Assembly (NCBI RefSeq): GCF_001640805.2
Contig: NC_066845.1
Location: 19,098,307-19,162,306, forward strand
Reading direction: 5' to 3'
DNA length: 64,000 nt
Source: Lates calcarifer
Lineage: Eukaryota; Chordata; Actinopteri; Centropomidae
Positions 36,120 to 47,104 of the stretch are shown piece after piece. Position 1 is the first letter of the stretch; every line of letters begins with the position of its first letter. The translations under genes were made by a program, and so were the position numbers. The notes under the pieces are model-generated. The model saw only the letters and a program-made list of their open reading frames with translations. It was not told the DNA's origin and searched no databases.

Positions 36120-36760
36120 TTACTTTAAGAATGGCAGTGTCAGTCATTTGGACCACAATGTTGGTCCAGACTGAAATATCTTGGTACAGATATCTACAGT
36201 GCTCAGGGGATATATCCTCCTGACTTGTATAACCTAGTTATAAGCATAGACTTACTGACAACAGACTCTTGCTCTTGTTAAATCCTAACCTTGGAACTGT
36301 GGCTCTAGGAATGGATATATCAGTCATTTGGTCCACCACTTTAGTCCAGACTGAAATATCTTAACAAGTATTTGATGAATTGCCATGGGATTTGGCACAG
36401 ACATTCATGGTCTCCCCCTAGAATGAGCTGTAAGAGCTTTGGTGATCCCCTGACTTTTCATCATCAGCTCAGTGCACTGCTGTGCCAAACACAGCCTCAA
36501 GCCATTAGCATGGCTGTAGACTTGTTGACTCAAGCCTTGTTGGCCTGATGGTGGCGCTAGAGCCCGCAAAACATCAGAAGATCACCAAAGTCATTACATT
36601 TCAGATGAACATGAATGTCAGAACCAGCTGGAGGAGAAATCAGAGATCACCAAAGTCAGGAAGATTCATCTGCTGGGGACCGTGAATGTCTGGAAAACTG
36701 GTGGACAAACCAACCAACTGACTGACAATTGCCACCAAATTTCATTGTTGTATGCTTCTG
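36120..36760. repeat. Cluster of GCCATGGGATTTGGCACAGA-family repeats, inverted arrangement
   Basis: Forward copies at about 36120-36190 and 36290-36480 share CAGTCATTTGG, GTCCAGACTGAAATATCTT and GACATTCATGGTC. At about 36585-36760 the family appears inverted twice (GATCACCAAAGTCA, GTGAATGTC, CCAAATTTCATTG). The whole can fold back on itself. Confidence 0.6.
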
Positions 36761-36964
36761 CTAATCAGTTAAGTTACAGTTTACATCTATGTCTGTCCAG
36801 ACTCATATAATATACTGTATATAGTGAAGCCTTTGAGGCAATTTGATATCTCTATATTGACATGTATGGTTCCAGTCAATAATTTCCTGTGAGAAACATG
36901 CTGTCTTCACATAGAGACTATTTTTAACAGAGGACTGATAAAGATCTTCATCACATGATGCAAC

Positions 36965-37085
36965 AACAATCACCTGAAGCTCAATATCAGCTTAACAAAT
37001 GAACTTGTGGTGGACTGTCAGAGGAACAAGAGGTCCCCTGTCCTGGTTGTCATCCAGGAGGAGAAAGTGAAGACACCTACAGAAA
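36965..37085 (+). pseudogene. Non-LTR retrotransposon reverse transcriptase relic, 1
   Basis: The frame reads LNISLTNELVVDCQRNKRSP then VVIQEEKV. This matches the LINE reverse-transcriptase segment 'LN..KTKELVVDFR+NK..P..V.IQGE.V' found after the catalytic motif in CR1/L2-type fish LINEs. Only about 40 residues survive. Confidence 0.6.
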
Positions 37086-37390
37086 TGTTTTTGCAGAGCA
37101 TTATGATGTCAGTTGGCTCCAGTATGATGACAGTGAAGTTGACCTTTGACCTTTTGGAGATACATTGCCATCACTTCATTTTATTTTATTAGACATTTGT
37201 GTAAAAGTTTTGTCATAATTACTGTATGAATTCTTTAATTATGGCCAAAAATGTGTCTTGTGAGGTCACAGTGACCTGGACCTTTAACCTTTGACAACCA
37301 AATTCTGGGGTGAATGTGATCTGTAGTGTAAAGCGCTTTGAGTGGTCGAAAAGACTAGAAAAGCGCTATATAAGTACAGTCCATTTACAG
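37086..37390 (+). repeat. Dispersed repeat with GACCTTTGACC words and AAAGCGCTATATAAG tail
   Basis: GTTGACCTTTGACC and AGGTCACAGTGACCTGGACC are segments of a common fish repeat. It abuts TAAAGCGCTTTGAGTGGTCG and AAAAGCGCTATATAAGTACA (about 37328-37380), a tail shared by many fish LINE/SINE elements. It contains a perfect AGGTCAnnnTGACCT palindrome at 37263-37277. Confidence 0.55.
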
Positions 37391-37434
37391 TTGTCACTGG
37401 CATAAATATTATAATGATGATGGTGGTGGAGAGC

Positions 37435-37640
37435 TCTGTCTAACACGTTGGTCCAAAATCTCCCATAGTTGTTCAATTAGGTTGAGACTTGGTGACTGTG
37501 AAGGCCATAGCATATGATTATCATCATTTTCATATTCATCAAAGCATTCAGTGACCCCTTATGCCCTGTGGTGGGAGCATTGTCATCCTGTTCCCCCACT
37601 CATTTTTCAGGTTTTTCCTTTCATTTGTCATCTGTCTGTA
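37435..37640 (-). pseudogene. Tc1-like transposase relic, copy 2
   Basis: On the minus strand a QDNAP segment, then after a frame change [20 protein letters not shown] and [13 protein letters not shown]. These are the consecutive Tc1/mariner DDE-domain motifs spanning the second D and the E region. The frame change and the missing ends mean it is dead. Confidence 0.75.
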
Positions 37641-39445
37641 TACTAGAATAATGTGCAGGTAATTTTTCAGTGTATAAAAATGCTAAATGTGCATATGCCA
37701 CAATTTTAAGACAAACTACACAAGGCAAACCATCAATATAACTAAAAATCAATTAAAATGTGTCCCCTTTTCAATTCATGTCAGACTATAAAGTGATTAG
37801 TATGTATTCCACATGTAAACAGGCGGAAAATCTGATCTGACATGATTTTACCCAATACCACACTGCTGTAGATGCCTGTTTCCAGGCAGGAAATGTGTAT
37901 GTGTAAAACCTGGATGGATGAGACACGATATAATCATCACTCTCAGTAGCAGTTGCTGTTGTCTTTCTCCATATGAAAAACACAGCAAGCCCTCTGCCAT
38001 TGTCACCTGGGCTAGATACTGTTATCCAAAAGGACTGAAACTATTTATCACCTTTAATATGATACATATAAGCATGTCACATTGTTACACGTCTCTCAGG
38101 ATAATCTGTGATTTTAATTTACATCAATATCATTACATAACTTGCTCCATCTGTTGCCTCTTCCTAGTGCAGGGGGAAGACAAACATGCATATCTTTACA
38201 CAGACAAGAATCAAATTATTCAATTAGGGGCCATATTAAATGAATAACTGATTCACCGCAGTTTACATAAGAACAACACAGATCATTACTGGCTCTGTAA
38301 TGCAATTTAGGATGACCGTTGAGGGCTCATCACTCATGGGAATGTATACTTTCTTGCCCCCATTACCCTGCAGTAATCTGAAAGTGGTGTCATCAATATA
38401 AATGACTGCGAACTGAATGGCTTTTAATATATATTGCATGGCTCATATTGATGAAATCAAGGAATCACACATCATTTGTGTTCACTCACCCATTAACCAA
38501 CATATCCTTTTTGATATAAATCTTGCCCCTGACTCTTAATGGAATTTATTTAGGAGTGCTTCATGTTCTCATGTGAGAACCGCGTGTTGTGTAAGTGAGA
38601 GCCTGGTAAAAAAAAAAAAGAAAAAAAAAGAAAAAGAAAAAAAGTGGGGGTAGCATGGAGGTTGGGAGGGTGGGGGAAAATTAGACAAAGCCTGCTGGGC
38701 TCCAGAGGTTAAGTCTCCCACCACCGCCCCAGGCCCACAGGAATGTGTGTATGTGAGAGAGTCCTGGAGGCTGCATTGTTGTCTGTGGTGCATCCTGCTC
38801 TACAAACACTGCAGAGCTGCTACACTCCAAGACTCTGAGGCTTGGACTTGGGAATGAGCCTGTAATGTGGGAGGTCTGGATACCAAACAGCCAAACAAGG
38901 CATCATTTGATATAGTTGCTGTTTGTTGTGTGAAAGCAAAAAAAAATCCTGTATGGTGCAGTTGTTTAGTCACAGATGAACTTTTTCATTCTAAGGAAAA
39001 AGTGTTTTGACACTATCTAACCAACCTATCCAACACAACAAACATCCAGAACAAATAGAAACTAAAAGGAAAGGTCATGGTTATCACTAATTATCATAAT
39101 TATCCTCCTTCCTATCTTTATTGTTTCCACTTTGATTATATCAAGCACAGTATTTTGAATGTGCGTCCACTCCCTGTTTCTAGTTCAGTGTCTGAACTTG
39201 TCTGGTTTATTGGTGTTTTTTTTTGCTTATAGGTGCTGCTGCTTTTACCTTGGAGTATGGCCAGAAGAATTAGGCTGCCAGGTTGCCATACAAAGCACTG
39301 GTGAATAATAAAGCAAAGAAATGGCTCATGTTACCAGAGATGTGATCAGAAAAACGGAATGTATTGGACACAGGAAAAGGACAGAGAGAGTGAACATGAA
39401 ACCCTATGATCCAAAATGAAAAAGATCACATATTCAGCTTTGTCC
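37641..39445. other. Intergenic; A-rich tract and possible conserved block
   Basis: An A-rich run lies at 38608-38643. The stretch 38265-38480 is AT-rich with several TAAT/ATTA-type words and no repeat signature. No gene is supported. Confidence 0.5.
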
Positions 39446-39700
39446 TGCTTAAAGGTGAAGTGTAACATTTGGGAAATACAGTTATTCACTTTCATGCCAG
39501 GAATAAGATAAGAAGATCAATAATCTCATGTTTGCACATTAAAAATGAAAGATGCTGTTATCTTAGCTTGGCATTAAAACTGGGAACAGTTTAAGGGCAA
39601 CAAATTCCACCTTGCAGCATCTCTTAAGTTCACTAATTAACATATTACATCTCATTTGTTTAATGGGTATTAAAAAATAGTGTATAATTATAAATAATTC
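39446..39700 (+). repeat. Foldback (MITE-like) element, copy 2, left half
   Basis: The left-end motif CATTTGGGAAATACAGTTAT is followed by TTCACTTTCATGCCAGGAATAAG, and later by TTCACTAATTAACATATTAC and CATTTGTTTAATGGGTATT. These match 42850-43080. The right end is missing and a LINE relic begins just downstream. Confidence 0.6.
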
Positions 39701-39714
39701 AAGTCCTCTTGCAG

Positions 39715-40145
39715 TCAGTGATACGGTGTCATCATAAACAGGGCGCTGCAGGGGTCTATTCTGGGTCCAGTTCTATATATTACATACAAATAACATTATT
39801 CTTACTAATGTGTACGTCAATGTCAATGTTTACACAGATGATACGATTTTATATGCCCCTGGTTCCGACTCCAACTCAGTCTGTTTTTGATGCATTTCAC
39901 TAATCTCTTACTGAGTGCAGATAAGTATAGGATATTCTCTACATCCAACCAATGTGTGTGTGACCCTGTACATACCTGGCACATGTGCCCCTGATTATTC
40001 TGTCACTAGAGCTTTAAATGGTACCCATCTCACTCTTGCTGGACTATACAAATGCATGGGACTTTGGCTCGACAGCAGACTGTTATTCGATATTCATTAA
40101 CACAATTAATCACTCTCTTGCCAAGAATTAAATTAGACAAATATC
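39715..40145 (+). pseudogene. Non-LTR retrotransposon reverse transcriptase relic, 2
   Basis: Frames change twice but read in order QGSILGPVLYI, then NNIILTNVYVNVNVYTDDTI with LYAPG, and finally YKCMGLWLDSRLLFDIH. These match the RT motifs 'GVPQGSILGP', the catalytic Y-x-DD (here YTDD) and 'YKYLGIWLD..L.F..H'. Stops and frameshifts make it a dead LINE fragment. Confidence 0.75.
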
Positions 40146-40149
40146 GACA

Positions 40150-40560
40150 TTGTGCTCATATCTATACAGGACATATGTAGCTGGAACCAGCAGCCAGTTA
40201 GCTTAGTTTAGCATAAAGACTGGAGACATCTAGGCTCTGTCCAAAGGTAGCAAAAATCTGCTTACCAACACTACCAAAACTTACTAATTAACATGTTATA
40301 TGTTGTTTGTTTAATCCATACAAAAAGTGTGGAAAGACAACAGTTTTCCATTTTATGGGGACAGTTTCTTTAGCGGGACCAGTATCCAGGCAACCAGTGG
40401 AGACTCCAGGAAGTTACTGGCACTGGCCAAAAATAGTACAGCACACAATCGCCTGTAAAACAGTGAATTATATTTTTTTTACACTTCAGCTTTTGAATGG
40501 ACTGAACATATATAAAATAACTTTTTGACAGAGCCAGGCTGTTTTAAATGGAATAATTTG
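40150..40560 (+). repeat. Foldback (MITE-like) element, copy 3, partial
   Basis: AGTTAGCTTAGTTTAGCATAAAGACTGGAGAC, ATCTGCTTACCAACAC and TAATTAACATGTTATATGTTG align with the interior of the copy at 42850-43450. Confidence 0.6.
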
Positions 40561-42650
40561 CAAATTGTCATAAAGGTAGCTTCTTTCATCCCCCTTGGAG
40601 GACTGAATGTTCTACTATTGGATGTTTTTCATGACTCTTGTAATTATCTTCATTAATTATTTTTTCTAGCTTGTTGGTTGTCTTGCTTTAGATGTATGCT
40701 AGTCACATGCTTGTCTGGCCACGTGTTCCGTTCTAAGGTCTCTCTTAAATCTTTATCACGATGAAACCACCTGATTAAATAGTAACCTGATGACTTCTGC
40801 CTCTACAAGTAAGAATATTAGGAAATAGATGTGTCAGGGGTTTTCCTGCACCAGCACTATCCATTACCATGACTGTTTCCTCCTCTGCTGCGCTTAATAG
40901 TGTTAAAGTCAGAGCTATTTGTGCGTGTTAATGGCCTTGTCAGAGGCCGCTGCTTGAAATGTACGTACACTTAAGACGACTGTTAACCACAGCAGGACAA
41001 TTGATTTGTCAAATAGAGTAGTTCTCCACATTTCCCTCCCTGTTTTTTTACTGCTTATGTCTGGCATACAAGTGTACTCTGTGGCACTCTTAAGCACTTC
41101 TGGGTTCAAGTGAAGGAGGTGGTGTTTTCAGGGAGATTTCAGACAGGAGGGCTTGGAGGGAGTGCAAGAGGTGTCTGGCTTGACTTTCAGCTCAGTGCCC
41201 ACAAGCTGCACTTCACCTTCCAGCTGCTCTCTGTCCCTTTGGATTCAAGGCAGGGGAGGGAGCAGGGGCCACAGGGAGGGAGGATGGGAGGAGGGGTTTG
41301 GGTGGTGTTGGTTAGGGTGAGGGTGGGGAGGTGGGGTTACTCGACTGGTGGGGGCACGCTCTTGGGCGGACTGGCCCTGGAAATTTCCGTTGTATGTTTC
41401 AGCTGTTTTCAGGATGGGAGGGGTTTGAAGTTTGAGTTTGAGTTTGGGTTGGTGGGTGGGTGTGGCGGTGGTGGTGGTAGTAGTGGTGGTTGGGTTGGGG
41501 TTTAGGGACTTGGCAACAAGCCAGCCACAGCAGGAAGCTTGCTAGTTTCACACAGACAAAAAAAAAGCAGCCTTGGACACTGCCTGGCTATCTGAGCGCA
41601 GCACTCCAGTTATCACTCGAAAAAACAGGAACTCAGAAATGTGGTGTGCGCGGGTGGTGGCACAGATTGACTACTGCTTACTCACAGCTGCACTCAATAT
41701 TCATATCTTCGTATTTTATGTTGACAAAGTAAAAAGGCATCAGCTGGAGAGGATGCATTTCCCATTTTTCCTTTCAGCTGAGTCACTTCCAGACTTCCTT
41801 TTAAAAATGTCCAATGCTTCAGGTCTCATTAAAACACCCTATATACACCTGACTTTTCCACTGTACAGAAGTAGTCAAGTCCCACAGTTTCAGTATGGGT
41901 TTATATTAAATTAGTCATGTGTCAAGTGGCCATGTTTACTTGCAAAATGTCCTCTCAGCTGGACTCAATCCTCATTTACTGAATCTAAACAGGCACTCAA
42001 TCAGATCCTATTTTAAGTGCATTTCACAATAGGGGGTTTGACATGTAACCACAAAGGGATTTAGAATAGAAACAACAGCAAAACTTTTTATAGGCCATGT
42101 GGAAACTGGCCAACTCACAATTAAAAATCCACTAACAAAAAACATCAACAAGAAAACAAGCATGGTAATTGTAACATGAAATGTTTTTTTGGACGGAAAG
42201 GAATGCCGTAAGTTTATTTGATTTGGCAATGGTCCAGCTCTTAAACTGGAGGCAGGAAAAAGTGGAGCAGAGCAAGAGCCAGCAGGCCCGACAGCAGGCC
42301 TGGAGAGCAGGAGGTGCTGCTGTGCATCAGGTGGACGGGATGTGTATACCCACGTCTGTGTGTTGGAGAGGGGAGGGTAGCAGGGGGCAGGTGGACACTG
42401 GTACAGCTCGCTGGGGGCTCAGGGCCCCTAGCAGGTGGATGCACAGAGAATAGAAATTTAAAAAGGAGGGATTAAGGGAATGAAAGGAAGCTAAGGATTA
42501 CTTGTATCCTTTTCTCCACTGAAGATATAAGCCAAGGGTCTCATACCAAAACATCCATTTGTGGGTGGAGGAAATTGATTACATAATGCCAATTGTTCAT
42601 TCATTCACATTATTTTAAGCCTAAATGGATGTTTTACAGATGCAATTGCC
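40561..42650. other. Intergenic, with G-rich strand at 41245-41510
   Basis: The section 41245-41510 is unusually G-rich on the + strand with low-complexity GGGT/GGTG words. A second GC-richer block lies at 42240-42440. Open frames through these are compositional and show no domain. Confidence 0.55.
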
Positions 42651-42654
42651 TATC

Positions 42655-42850
42655 ATTTTGATTATCAATTAGTCATATATGATTATTTGTATATTTCTTA
42701 GATGAGTGGCTCAGTTGTTTGCCCTGTCAAAAAATTGTGAAAAATATCTGTCACAACCTGACGTAGAGTCTAAAAACATATAATTTATGAAGAGTAGAAG
42801 CATAAAATTCTCTTTTTTGAAAAGCTGAAAAACATTTTTGCTCAATAAAT
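42655..42850 (+). repeat. Fragment of GATTAATC/GTTGCAGCCCTA-type repeat
   Basis: TTTTGATTATCAATTAGTC, TGTCAAAAAATTGTGAAAAAT and AAAAGCTGAAAA follow the order of a common fish repeat whose other end is seen at 52585-52730. Confidence 0.45.
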
Positions 42851-43450
42851 TGCCTTATGAAGTCTGACATTTTGGGAATTACACTTATTCACTTCCTTGT
42901 CACACATCTCTCCATTCATTGTGGAGCTGAAGCCTGGTTAGCTTAGCTTAGTGTAAAGACTGGAAATGGGGGAAACAGCTCGCTTGGCTTTGTCTGAATG
43001 TTACAAAATCCACTTACCAGCACCTCTAAAGCAAACTAATTAACATATTACACCTTGTTTGTTTAATTCATACAAAAACCAAGGTGTAAGAATTACACTT
43101 TGTGGATTTAAACAAACGTGGGTCTATGTGGCAGACTATTTGTTGGGAAGGAGCGATGACTTTATGTCTGTTGGTTGGTTGGCAACACCTCAGGAAGTCA
43201 CTGCTCCTGTATGGATTAAAAACAAAAAAGATATAAAATTTTAATTAGTGAACTTCAGAGGTGCAGGCAGGTGAATGTAACTTTAAGACAAAGACATTCC
43301 AGCTGCCTCTGCCATTTTCAGCCTTAATGCTAAGCTAAGCTAACCATCCATCCGGCTGTAGCCTTGTATTTAAACGGACAGACGTGAGTGATATTGATAT
43401 TCGCAAAGTGAATATGAGTATTTCTCAAAATCTTGAAATAGTCCTTTAAG
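42850..43450 (+). repeat. Foldback (MITE-like) element, copy 4, near full length
   Basis: The left end CATTTTGGGAATTACACTTA plus TTCACTTCC is the diverged inverted complement of the right end (about 43410-43445, GTGAATATGAGTATTTCTCA plus AAATCTTG). The interior has GGTTAGCTTAGCTTAGTGTA and GCTAAGCTAAGCTAACCATC. It is about 600 bp, with no coding frame. Confidence 0.65.
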
Positions 43451-45380
43451 CAATTAATCTGTTATCAGAATCATTCCCCATTTTCTGTTGATTAGTTTAT
43501 ACGTTTTTCACTAATCATTTCTGCTCTTGTAATTTTTCTTATTTGAAAATACTTTTAGGCAGTGTACATGATTTTTATATTTTATTAGAGTTGGGTATGT
43601 TCTATTAGTTAACTCATAATTATTTGTAAAGTTGGGTTAACTCAACTAAAGATTTGTTTAAATTAAGTTTAGGTGAATTTTTCCCTCTGTCCTTTTTCCT
43701 CCCATTACTGTAGAAGTTAACAGCTCTCACTCTCATTTGGAATAAGTAAAACTTTTCAAGTTGTGTCTCTGCCTTCATTTATCTGACTGAAAATCAATAC
43801 GATCTTATCAAAATTACAGTGAAATGACTCCCTATGCCTCCACCCACACACCCCACCCCAGTTTGTTGTGTATTGGTGAGCATGGCCTCTGCTGTGGATC
43901 ATTGTACACAACATTATTTATTCATTGCTGGGAACGATAGATGTGGTTCAAGCTTCTCCTGAGTATTGTCCGTCTGTTAGCTGGCCTACTGTACACACTA
44001 ATGTAATATGTGAGTCCTCAGGAGGCGTACTAATAGCCATTCATGTGTTAACGCTTCACACTATTTATCTGTGTAATAACACCACCATTAATTAAAATTA
44101 GTGCCTTGTCGTTGGAATGTGATTTATCTGTCCCTGAAGAAGTGCAAGACAAACAGCAAGTAAAGTGTGACCTTACAGGTTTTATTTGATCACCACTGTG
44201 CTGACAACAGTTCAACCTCTCACAAGACACTTCTAACATGGGAACACCTCAGGTCTAATTGCTCCCTATAAGACACTCTATAATCCGTCTCTGAGGACTG
44301 CTGTACACATCATTTTACACAAAGCTGTAGATAATTTAATTTCCACCCAGGGAGCTTTCAGCATTAGCCTGTAATAGAAAAGGAAGATTGCTGCCAGATT
44401 TCCAACACAAGTGCCTCAGTATCACTATGATCATGAAACTGAAGCAGGGAAATCAGTTTTCCTATACTGATAGTTTTTCTTATGAATAATAGGAATTGCT
44501 TTGTACTTAAGTTGTTGAAACTTCCCATAGGCAGATTAATAAATTATGGGACAATATGTTCTATACTCAATATCTATACAAAAGAATAATTAAGACTCTT
44601 TCACTTTTAATGTTTTTAATTTTATTATAATATATTAATATTATTAATATATTAGGACTAAAAGTAACCATTACTTGTGCATAATCAGTGCACATTCCTT
44701 TTAAGTTTAGCACAGGTAGTTTCAAATGCATTGAGTGATACCTTTACATTATGACGCTTCCATCTGTCACCAGGTGCTGTAATTTATGTTACACTGAGAG
44801 CTGTGAGAACCCCTCCTTCCTACAAACATAAATTATAAGGAAAAGGTGTTAGACTCAACTGTCATTTAATGAAATGTAACAAAGTGGATCGGCTGCAGTT
44901 TACATAATCATTTTCTTTGGTGGAAAGATAATACTCTACTTCACAGTCTGATGAGCAATGCATCAGTAGACTACTCTACATAGACAGATAATAACATGCT
45001 TTATCATGTACTATAATACTCTAGATAGCTACACACTGCAACATCTGATCATCTCTGGGGACTGGATCTGTGTGGCTTGCTTCCCATCTCCAGCTTAAAA
45101 ACGCACAGCTGCTACAATAGACTGCAGTGTGGAGGGGTGTCTCACTTTGATCTTTAAATACCCTCTAACGTTAAGGCATGCTCATTGGCTTTGATTTTTT
45201 TTAAACAACTGTGCCAAAATGCAGACGCTCCCTTGAACCTCCCCCATATAGCTGTAGTACAGCAGAGAATGCGAGAACACCTATCCTCTCTTTTTTATTT
45301 TTTTTCCCTTCTCCAACACCACCACCATCTGTCCCTTTCTTCCATTTCATGTCCTCTAGCAATATCCACACCCCTCTCAT
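43451..45380. other. Intergenic upstream of kat6a
   Basis: AT-rich. 43452-43530 looks like another GATTAATC-type repeat fragment. A perfect 11-bp-arm AT hairpin lies at 44628-44654. No gene is recognised. Confidence 0.55.
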
Positions 45381-45384
45381 AGCA

Positions 45385-46025
45385 ACAGCACGCTGCCGCC
45401 GCCGCCGCCCCCCGCGCCTTGCAGTGAATTTTTCTTCCCCTGGATCTTCGCCTCGCACCATGCAGACAGTCCCTTGGCCCTGCCTGACGGTTCAGTGTTC
45501 CCCCCTCCCCCACCAGCCGTGCTCCTGTTTCACTCAAAGATGGCGTCGGCTCTAGAGCCTCTAGTCTCTGGCTGCATTTTTAGGCTTGTTGTTGTCTCCG
45601 TTTCGCACGGTTTTGGCACCTTCTCCTCGGCGGCTCGACACGAAATTCCGGTGAGTAGCAGCGGACGCCGGATGGGGGGATATGTGATTTTTTACACGGT
45701 CCGCTTTACCCGAGCTTCCCTCGGAAACCAGAACCGGACCAACTCGGGCTTACTGGGGAACCGCGAGAGGTAGAGGAAGAGAGGGGTACGGAGGGATGAT
45801 GATCGCGGAGGTGGGTGGGGGGTACGGAGGGGGGAGCCGAGGCCTAGCTACTCTGCTTCAGCGGCCTTGTCTTCACCGCACCGCAGGCTGTAACGTTACG
45901 TGGGAGGGCGGTTGGTGGAGGGAGGAAGTCAGCGAGGTGGGGACTGCTTTTAGGGACGCTTCTAAGCGGACGGAGGCTCCTCATCCATACCGAGGGCTGA
46001 GAAGGAGGCCATAGAGCATGTAATA
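45385..46025 (+). promoter_or_regulatory. kat6a: kat6a CpG-rich promoter region
   Basis: GC content and CpG density rise sharply here (GCCGCCGCCGCC at 45396, GGCGGCTCGACACG at 45629, many CGs to 46010). AAGATGGCG at 45537-45545 matches the YY1 consensus usually found just downstream of transcription starts. GATGGCCG at 46079 is a weaker relative. No TATA box is apparent, as expected for a housekeeping CpG-island promoter. Confidence 0.65.
45480..45650 (+). other. kat6a: kat6a non-coding exon 1 (5' limit approximate)
   Basis: It ends at a good donor, ATTCCG|GTGAGTAG (45651). Joined to the acceptor at 47104, it supplies the first part of the 5' UTR. An ATG at 45540 inside it opens an upstream frame that crosses the intron and stops at 47126-47128. 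Confidence 0.55.
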
Positions 46026-47104
46026 CTGCAGAATCCGTGGCTATCATATCTTAATTTTCGCACTTGCCCGCTAGCCGAGATGGCCGTCTCCAAGTTGCAT
46101 TGTGCCTTTTACAAGGCCGCGATCTCACGTTATTATCTGAATGTCATTCAAAATGATATTATCCGCTCTGTTTGCGGCGGTGTGATTTTTTTCCTGTATT
46201 GTCTGAAATGTCGGGCAAAGGGAAAATGTTGTCTTTTTGTGCAGGAGCGCTGGCTAACCTCTCGTTTCATGCTGTTTACGTTTTGGGTTAGCGAGTAACG
46301 TTAGTAACATAATCGTAACGTTAGCTCGTTGGCTAGCTTCTAACGTTAGCTTGCTAAACAACAGCAGTTAGCGGGAAGGCTTGTTGTTAGATTCTTCGCT
46401 GCCTAATATCATATCAGTGAGGGTAAACAGCACCACAGGAAACTGTTTGGCAATGCGGCAATTAACTTGGCTTTGATTTTTAGCTAGCCTCTCAGCTAAT
46501 GTTTGCTAACAGTCTGTGTTTTGACTGCATCATGTTTACGTTAGCAACCTTACTAGCTCAGTAGTCAACGTACAAGTGTAGTTTTTAGGTTGAAGTTGTT
46601 TATCCTTATTTATACCTCATCGTTAACATCTTTATATAGCATATATGTGGCATTTCTAGTTGTTACCAGAGATTCTGTCAGCTTGCTTGTTGACACTGTA
46701 TGTGTCATACTGGCTGTGGTTTTTGCAGTGATAACGTTGTAATAAGAGAAATGCACGCTTGCACACGCAAATGATGAGACAGTTGTTTAGAGATTAACAG
46801 GTATCGGTACAGTGTTTGCTCTTCTTTCTAATTTCTAGTTTTGTTAGTGCTTGGCCAAACCTCATGGTGCTTTCTGAGGGCAAGCATGGCTTTGTTTATA
46901 TGTCTGTGTGAGGGCACTGTGCCAGTGTTGTTTAAAAGTCTGTACCCTCTCTACGATTCTCTGCATCTCAATCAAGCTCACTATCCTTTAGAAATTTTGT
47001 GTTGTATCTGTAATATTTCCTATTCTTTCATAAGGTTTTTAAATTTTTTCCTGCAAGTTTTTGCTAACCTTTTTTTCTGTTTGTTATTTTATTTTTCTCT
47101 GCAG
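45651..47104 (+). other. kat6a: kat6a intron 1
   Basis: The first half is a CpG-island shore with repeated TAACGTTA (45891, 46296, 46316, 46341) and GTTAGC/GCTAAC/GCTAGC words. The second half is T-rich and leads to the acceptor TTTCTCTGCAG (ends 47104). No coding content. Confidence 0.6.

Noticed and set aside
41110..41505. 131-codon glycine/valine-rich open frame
   Set aside because: It is caused by G-rich low-complexity DNA. There is no domain, no splice context and no Kozak start of note.
45201..45555. Open frames on both strands over the kat6a promoter
   Set aside because: High GC removes stops by chance. No homology; the region has promoter and 5' UTR character.
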